In this document: one piece after another, positions 7,060 to 10,072 of the stretch | How the letters are laid out: each line of letters opens with the position of its first letter | How positions within the stretch are numbered: the stretch's first letter is position 1 | Notes under the pieces: generated by a model | Databases searched by the model: none | The model's input: only the letters and a program-made list of their open reading frames with translations | What the model was told of the DNA's origin: nothing | NCBI GenBank assembly: GCA_031258665.1 | Contig: JAIRML010000136.1 | Span: 1-10,072, forward strand | Reading direction: 5' to 3' | Origin: Oscillospiraceae bacterium | GTDB taxonomy: Bacteria > Bacillota > Clostridia > Oscillospirales > UBA929 | Length of the DNA stretch: 10,072 nucleotides | Program-made: the position numbers and the translations under genes

Positions 7060-8076
7060 TCAGGGATTCTCTTTTAGGGCGGCGCGAAGCTGCCCGATCT
7101 TTCGCATCAGCCTGTCGAACAAAAACGGCGTGATCGACTGCTGCCCGTCGCACAGCGCCCGTTCCGGCTGGTTGTGCACCTCGATGATGAGCCCGTCCGC
7201 GCCCGCGGCCACCGCCGCCAGCGCCATCGGATACACGAGATCCCAATGCCCGGTCCCGTGGGACGGGTCGATGACCACCGGCAGATGCGATTTCTTTTTC
7301 AGCACCGGCACCGCCGACAGATCCAGCGTATTGCGCGTGGCGGTCTCGAACGTGCGGATGCCCCGTTCGCACAGGATCACCTGACTTTTCCCGCTCACCA
7401 GGACATAGTCGGCCGCCTGCAGCAACTCGTCGATGCTGCACGAGAGGCCGCGCTTCAGCAGCACCGGCTTGCCCAGCGCCCCCACTTCACGCAGCAGGGG
7501 AAAGTTCTGCATGTTGCGCGCGCCGACCTGGATGATGTCCACATCCCGCGCAAAGATCTCGCAGTATGCCTGGGACATGATCTCGGTCACGATGGGCAGC
7601 CCCGTCTTTTCCCGGGCAATCTTCATCATCTCCAACCCATCGAGACCCAGCCCCTGAAAGGCGTAAGGCGAACTGCGCGGTTTAAACGCACCGCCGCGCA
7701 GGAAGTGCGCGCCGGAGTGCTTTACATCCCGGGCAATGGAAAGGATCTGTTCCTCACTCTCCACCGAACAGGGCCCCGCCATCACCGCAAAATGCCCTCC
7801 GCCGATCCGGGGCGTCCCGGCCGCTTCCACAACGGTGTCCTGCGGATGAAACCGGCGCCCCGCCAGCTTGTACGATTCCGACACCCGCATGACGCGCTCC
7901 ACGCACTCATGGCGCATGATCGTCTCTTCGGAGAGCATGGAGGTGTCGCCCGCAAGGCCGAACATGCGGGTGCTCTCGCCCTGGATGTCCTGGATCACCA
8001 GACCCCGCGCCGCCATCTCCCGCCGGATCGCCTCGATCTGCCCCTCGTTGGCCCCCTGCTTCAAAATAATGATCAT
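7060..8076 (-). CDS. aroF: 3-deoxy-7-phosphoheptulonate (DAHP) synthase, type I beta with N-terminal regulatory domain
   Basis: The enzyme condenses phosphoenolpyruvate and erythrose 4-phosphate to DAHP, the first step of the shikimate pathway. At 338 residues it has the length and layout of the Thermotoga maritima enzyme: a ferredoxin-like regulatory domain (about 1-70), then a TIM barrel. Barrel landmarks are MAGPCSVES (99-107, metal ligand Cys103), GGAFKPRSSPYAFQGLG, VTEIMS, QVGARNMQNF, LLKRGLS, DPSHGTGH (metal His), IIEVH (metal Glu) and ALCDGQQS (metal Asp). In the Thermotoga enzyme the N-terminal domain mediates inhibition by tyrosine, so similar feedback is inferred here. The frame is open upstream to 8178, but GGAAGGTG six bases before 8076 and the family N-terminus MIIIL support this start. 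It lies between aroKE and pheA in one operon, after a 101-nt gap holding two hairpins. Confidence 0.95.
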   Translation of the reverse strand: MIIILKQGANEGQIEAIRREMAARGLVIQDIQGESTRMFGLAGDTSMLSEETIMRHECVERVMRVSESYKLAGRRFHPQDTVVEAAGTPRIGGGHFAVMAGPCSVESEEQILSIARDVKHSGAHFLRGGAFKPRSSPYAFQGLGLDGLEMMKIAREKTGLPIVTEIMSQAYCEIFARDVDIIQVGARNMQNFPLLREVGALGKPVLLKRGLSCSIDELLQAADYVLVSGKSQVILCERGIRTFETATRNTLDLSAVPVLKKKSHLPVVIDPSHGTGHWDLVYPMALAAVAAGADGLIIEVHNQPERALCDGQQSITPFLFDRLMRKIGQLRAALKENP

Positions 8077-8082
8077 CTGCTT

Positions 8083-8090
8083 CACCTTCC
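8083..8090 (-). promoter_or_regulatory. Ribosome binding site that fixes the aroF start
   Basis: GGAAGGTG on the minus strand, six bases from the ATG at 8076-8074. It rules in the 338-residue form over the 372-residue GTG-initiated extension. Confidence 0.75.
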
Positions 8091-8110
8091 TCTGTTTGGG
8101 CGCCTCCAAC

Positions 8111-8132
8111 GTGGGCTGCCCCTGCAGCCCAC
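8111..8132 (-). other. Hairpin in the aroKE-aroF gap, proximal to aroF
   Basis: A perfect 9-bp stem (8111-8119 with 8124-8132) has a 4-nt loop. Outside it, TTTGGG and CCCAAA (8135-8140 and 8095-8100) could also pair, which would bring the base of the structure right next to the aroF ribosome binding site. No U-tract follows, so it is not a standard terminator. Confidence 0.5.
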
Positions 8133-8150
8133 AACCCAAATCCTCGTTTT

Positions 8151-8173
8151 TTATTGCCGCTTCGCGGCAATAA
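8151..8173 (-). other. Hairpin just after the aroKE stop codon
   Basis: A perfect 10-bp stem (8151-8160 with 8164-8173) has a GAA loop on the transcribed strand. It begins four bases after the aroKE stop. In the direction of transcription the stem is followed by a run of A, not U, so termination is unlikely. An mRNA processing or stabilising role is possible. Confidence 0.5.
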
Positions 8174-8177
8174 GGCA

Positions 8178-9533
8178 CTAAACATCTGGTTTTTCTACGG
8201 CCCGTTTTGCAACCGGATACAGCGCCGCTTTGTCGAGCGCCCGGCCCAGGAAGAGTTCATCGGCCAGCAGCGCCTGATAGACCAACATGTCCAGCCCGTT
8301 TTGCACCGCAAGGCCCCGCGCCTCGGCCGCCCGCAGCAGGCGCGTACGGGGCGGGCTGTAGACAAGATCGCACACCAACGCGTACGGCGGCAAGGCGTCT
8401 ACAAATGACACGTCGTCAAAATTCGCCGTCATGCGCATCCCCAGCGGCGTCGCGTTGATCAGCAGATTCGCTTCCCGCGCCGCCGCCGCAGCCGTCTCCG
8501 GCGACAGCACCCCGGAGCGCATTGAGGTGGCGGGGGCCGCCGCGCGCACCTCAGCCGCCAATGCCTCGGCCCGCGACACACGGCGCGCCAGTACGGTGAT
8601 CGCGCGAGCGCCCTCGCGCGCGGCTTTCCACGCGACGCCGCCCGCCGCCCCGCCCGCGCCCAGCAGCAGCAGCGTCCGACCCCGATACCCGCAGCCCGCG
8701 GCCCGCAGGGCAGTCAAAAGCCCCTCCATGTCGGTGTTATACCCGCACAGCCGCCCCCCGCGCGCGACGACGGTGTTCACGGCCCCGCAGAGGCGCGCCT
8801 CCCCCTCCACTTCGTCCAAGAAGGGCAGTATGTCGCGTTTGTGCGGGATCGTCACATTGCAGCCCTTTAGCCCGCCAGCGCGCAGTATGGGCACAAAGTC
8901 CGCCAGGGCACCGCGCGGCACATGGAGCGCCGTATAGGCGTCCGTGACGCCAAGGGCGCCGAACACCGCGCGGTGCAGCGGGGGGGACAGCGTGTGTGCT
9001 ATGGGGTCCCCGATGACGGCGTAGCCACCGGGCGGACACCGGGCCCGAACCAGCGCCAGCAGAGCGGCCAGCGCCTCATCGCAGCCGGCGTCATTTCGCA
9101 GCGTCACATGCGCGGCCGCCTCGTACAGAGGCCGCCGCCGCGCGGCGAGGGTCTCCAAGTCCCGTATGCCGGACACCAGGGGCCGGCTGCCGTCATAGTC
9201 CATATGGCAGGCAATCCGCGCCACCGGGCGGTCGAGGAAAACGAGAAATCCGGTCTCGCGGAGCCGGCGCACATTGTCCGGCCGGAGTATGGCCCCGCCG
9301 CCCGTGGCGATCACGCTGGGGTGCGGCGCCGCCGCCGCCGCGCACACCGCCCGCGCCTCCCTCTCCCGAAAATCCGCCTCGCCATACTGCGCGAAAATCT
9401 CGCGAACACACAGACCCGCCCCCTGTTCGATCCGCTCGTCCAGGTCCACAAAGGGCAGGTTCAGCACCAGGGCCGCCCGTCGGCCCAAGCTGGATTTGCC
9501 GCTGCCCGAGAGGCCGATCAACACAATGTGCAT
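8178..9533 (-). CDS. Bifunctional shikimate kinase / shikimate dehydrogenase fusion
   Basis: The 451-residue product joins two steps of the shikimate pathway. Residues 1 to about 165 are shikimate kinase (AroK type): Walker A GLSGSGKSS (7-15), DLD (30-32), FRE (55-57), the shikimate-binding GGG (78-80), and a lid with SRPLV (116-120) and RRRPLY (132-137). From about 171 the chain is NADP-type shikimate dehydrogenase (AroE): YAVIGDPIAHTLSP (171-184), NVTIPHK with catalytic Lys232, GAVNT (250-254), GYNTD with catalytic Asp268, a Rossmann loop LGAGGAAGG, INATPLGM and a C-terminal QNGLDMLVYQ. The first Ser of the usual SxS substrate motif is Thr181. Both active sites appear complete. The linker is only a few residues (CPPGG). 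The start at 9533 is chosen because GGGGAGGGG lies seven bases upstream and it gives the standard kinase N-terminus; the frame runs 10 codons further. It begins one base after the aroC stop, so translation is probably coupled. Confidence 0.93.
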   Translation of the reverse strand: MHIVLIGLSGSGKSSLGRRAALVLNLPFVDLDERIEQGAGLCVREIFAQYGEADFREREARAVCAAAAAPHPSVIATGGGAILRPDNVRRLRETGFLVFLDRPVARIACHMDYDGSRPLVSGIRDLETLAARRRPLYEAAAHVTLRNDAGCDEALAALLALVRARCPPGGYAVIGDPIAHTLSPPLHRAVFGALGVTDAYTALHVPRGALADFVPILRAGGLKGCNVTIPHKRDILPFLDEVEGEARLCGAVNTVVARGGRLCGYNTDMEGLLTALRAAGCGYRGRTLLLLGAGGAAGGVAWKAAREGARAITVLARRVSRAEALAAEVRAAAPATSMRSGVLSPETAAAAAREANLLINATPLGMRMTANFDDVSFVDALPPYALVCDLVYSPPRTRLLRAAEARGLAVQNGLDMLVYQALLADELFLGRALDKAALYPVAKRAVEKPDV

Positions 9534-9534
9534 C

Positions 9535-10072
9535 TCAACACCCCTCCCCCCGCCCGGCGTCACAGCCGGCGGTCAACAGGGCATCCAGCGCGCAGAGCGC
9601 AAGGCAGGCCCCGACCACCGGCACGGCCCGCGGCACAATGCAGGGGTCGTGCCGGCCTCGAACCGACAGCGTGGTCTGAGCCCCGGCGGCGTCCACCGTC
9701 TGTTGTTCCCGCGCGATGGAGGGCGTCGGCTTGATGGCGGTCCGCACAACCACCGGCATCCCGTTTGTAATCCCCCCGAGCAGGCCGCCGTTGTGGTTGG
9801 AGATAGCTGTGATGTGCCCGTCTCGCACGCACAGGGCGTCGTTGGCCTCACTGCCCCGCATGGTCGCAAGGCGGAACCCGTCGCCAAACTCCACCCCCTT
9901 CACCGCGGGAACAGAAAACAGCAGCGCGGCAAGCGCGCTCTCCACCGAGGCGAAAAAGGGCTCGCCCAGACCGCCCGGCAGACCAAAGGCCACCGCCTCG
10001 ACGACGCCGCCTACCGAGTCGCCGCTTGCTCTGGCATCGCGGATCTTTTGCCGCATCGCCGCCGCCGCCGCC
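9535..10072 (-). CDS. aroC: Chorismate synthase, C-terminal half (runs off right edge)
   Basis: About 179 codons of the C-terminal part are present; the full family length is roughly 350-390 residues. The enzyme uses reduced FMN to convert 5-enolpyruvylshikimate 3-phosphate to chorismate. Family blocks visible in order are GDSVGGVVE, GLGEPFF, KGVEFGDGF, MRGSEAND, SNHNGGLLGGITNG, KPTPSI and GRHDPC followed by VPRAVPVV. These cover the FMN- and substrate-binding core, and no frame break is seen. It is the first visible gene of the aromatic operon and ends one base before the aroKE start. At the window edge the codons are a run of GCG (alanine), giving the GCC repeat on the plus strand. Confidence 0.95.
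   Translation of the reverse strand, partial: AAAAAMRQKIRDARASGDSVGGVVEAVAFGLPGGLGEPFFASVESALAALLFSVPAVKGVEFGDGFRLATMRGSEANDALCVRDGHITAISNHNGGLLGGITNGMPVVVRTAIKPTPSIAREQQTVDAAGAQTTLSVRGRHDPCIVPRAVPVVGACLALCALDALLTAGCDAGRGEGC
9541..9549 (-). promoter_or_regulatory. Ribosome binding site of aroKE inside the aroC 3' end
   Basis: GGGGAGGGG on the minus strand lies seven bases before the ATG at 9533-9531 and within the last codons of aroC. With the TGA-G-ATG junction it suggests translational coupling of the two genes. Confidence 0.75.

Noticed and set aside
8077..8178. N-terminal extension of AroF from a GTG at 8178.
   Set aside because: The extra 34 residues would be encoded by the two hairpins, have no family match, and lack a ribosome binding site, whereas 8076 has a good one and gives the standard protein.
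10057..10072. GCC trinucleotide repeat at the right edge.
   Set aside because: It is in frame with aroC and encodes alanines; it is too short and cut by the edge to call a repeat locus.

Overview
The window looks like chromosomal DNA from a GC-rich member of the Clostridia (Bacillota), perhaps an Oscillospiraceae-like anaerobe. This is inferred from strong GGAGG-type ribosome binding sites, a Thermotoga-type DAHP synthase, a secreted protein with a cohesin-like domain and a dockerin-like tail, and a fused shikimate kinase/shikimate dehydrogenase. Species cannot be fixed from the sequence alone. Every convincing gene is on the minus strand; the long plus-strand ORFs are antisense shadows. I found no tRNA, rRNA, CRISPR array, insertion sequence or phage gene.

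Layout from left to right; transcription runs right to left. Positions 1-160 hold the first 53 codons of a flavin-dependent NADH oxidase. Behind it is a clear promoter whose -10 box and start region lie inside a long dyad (174-208). A GC-rich hairpin at 300-332 ends the next gene. Positions 352-5220 encode a 1622-residue secreted protein: signal peptide, two lamin-tail-like domains, a long beta-rich middle, a calcineurin-like metallophosphoesterase domain, a cohesin-like domain and a C-terminal dockerin-like EF-hand pair. Its promoter region is followed by an 18-bp perfect inverted repeat (extended hairpin 5322-5375) that separates it from the aromatic amino acid genes.

Positions 5396-10072 are the 3' part of an aromatic amino acid operon in the order aroC (partial), aroK-aroE fusion, aroF, pheA, aroQ. 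Together these enzymes make DAHP (AroF), convert dehydroquinate to dehydroshikimate (AroQ), then shikimate and shikimate 3-phosphate (fused AroE and AroK), then chorismate (AroC), then prephenate and phenylpyruvate (PheA). The aroB and aroA steps are not in the window and may lie beyond the right edge, with the operon promoter. AroF and PheA both carry a small regulatory domain, so end-product feedback on entry into the pathway and on the phenylalanine branch is likely.

Most of the window is ordinary metabolism. The parts most worth a second look are the multidomain secreted phosphoesterase, the 54-nt hairpin at 5322-5375, the operator-like dyad in front of the NADH oxidase, and two stacked hairpins in the aroKE-aroF gap. 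I see no convincing evidence of a new multi-gene system.
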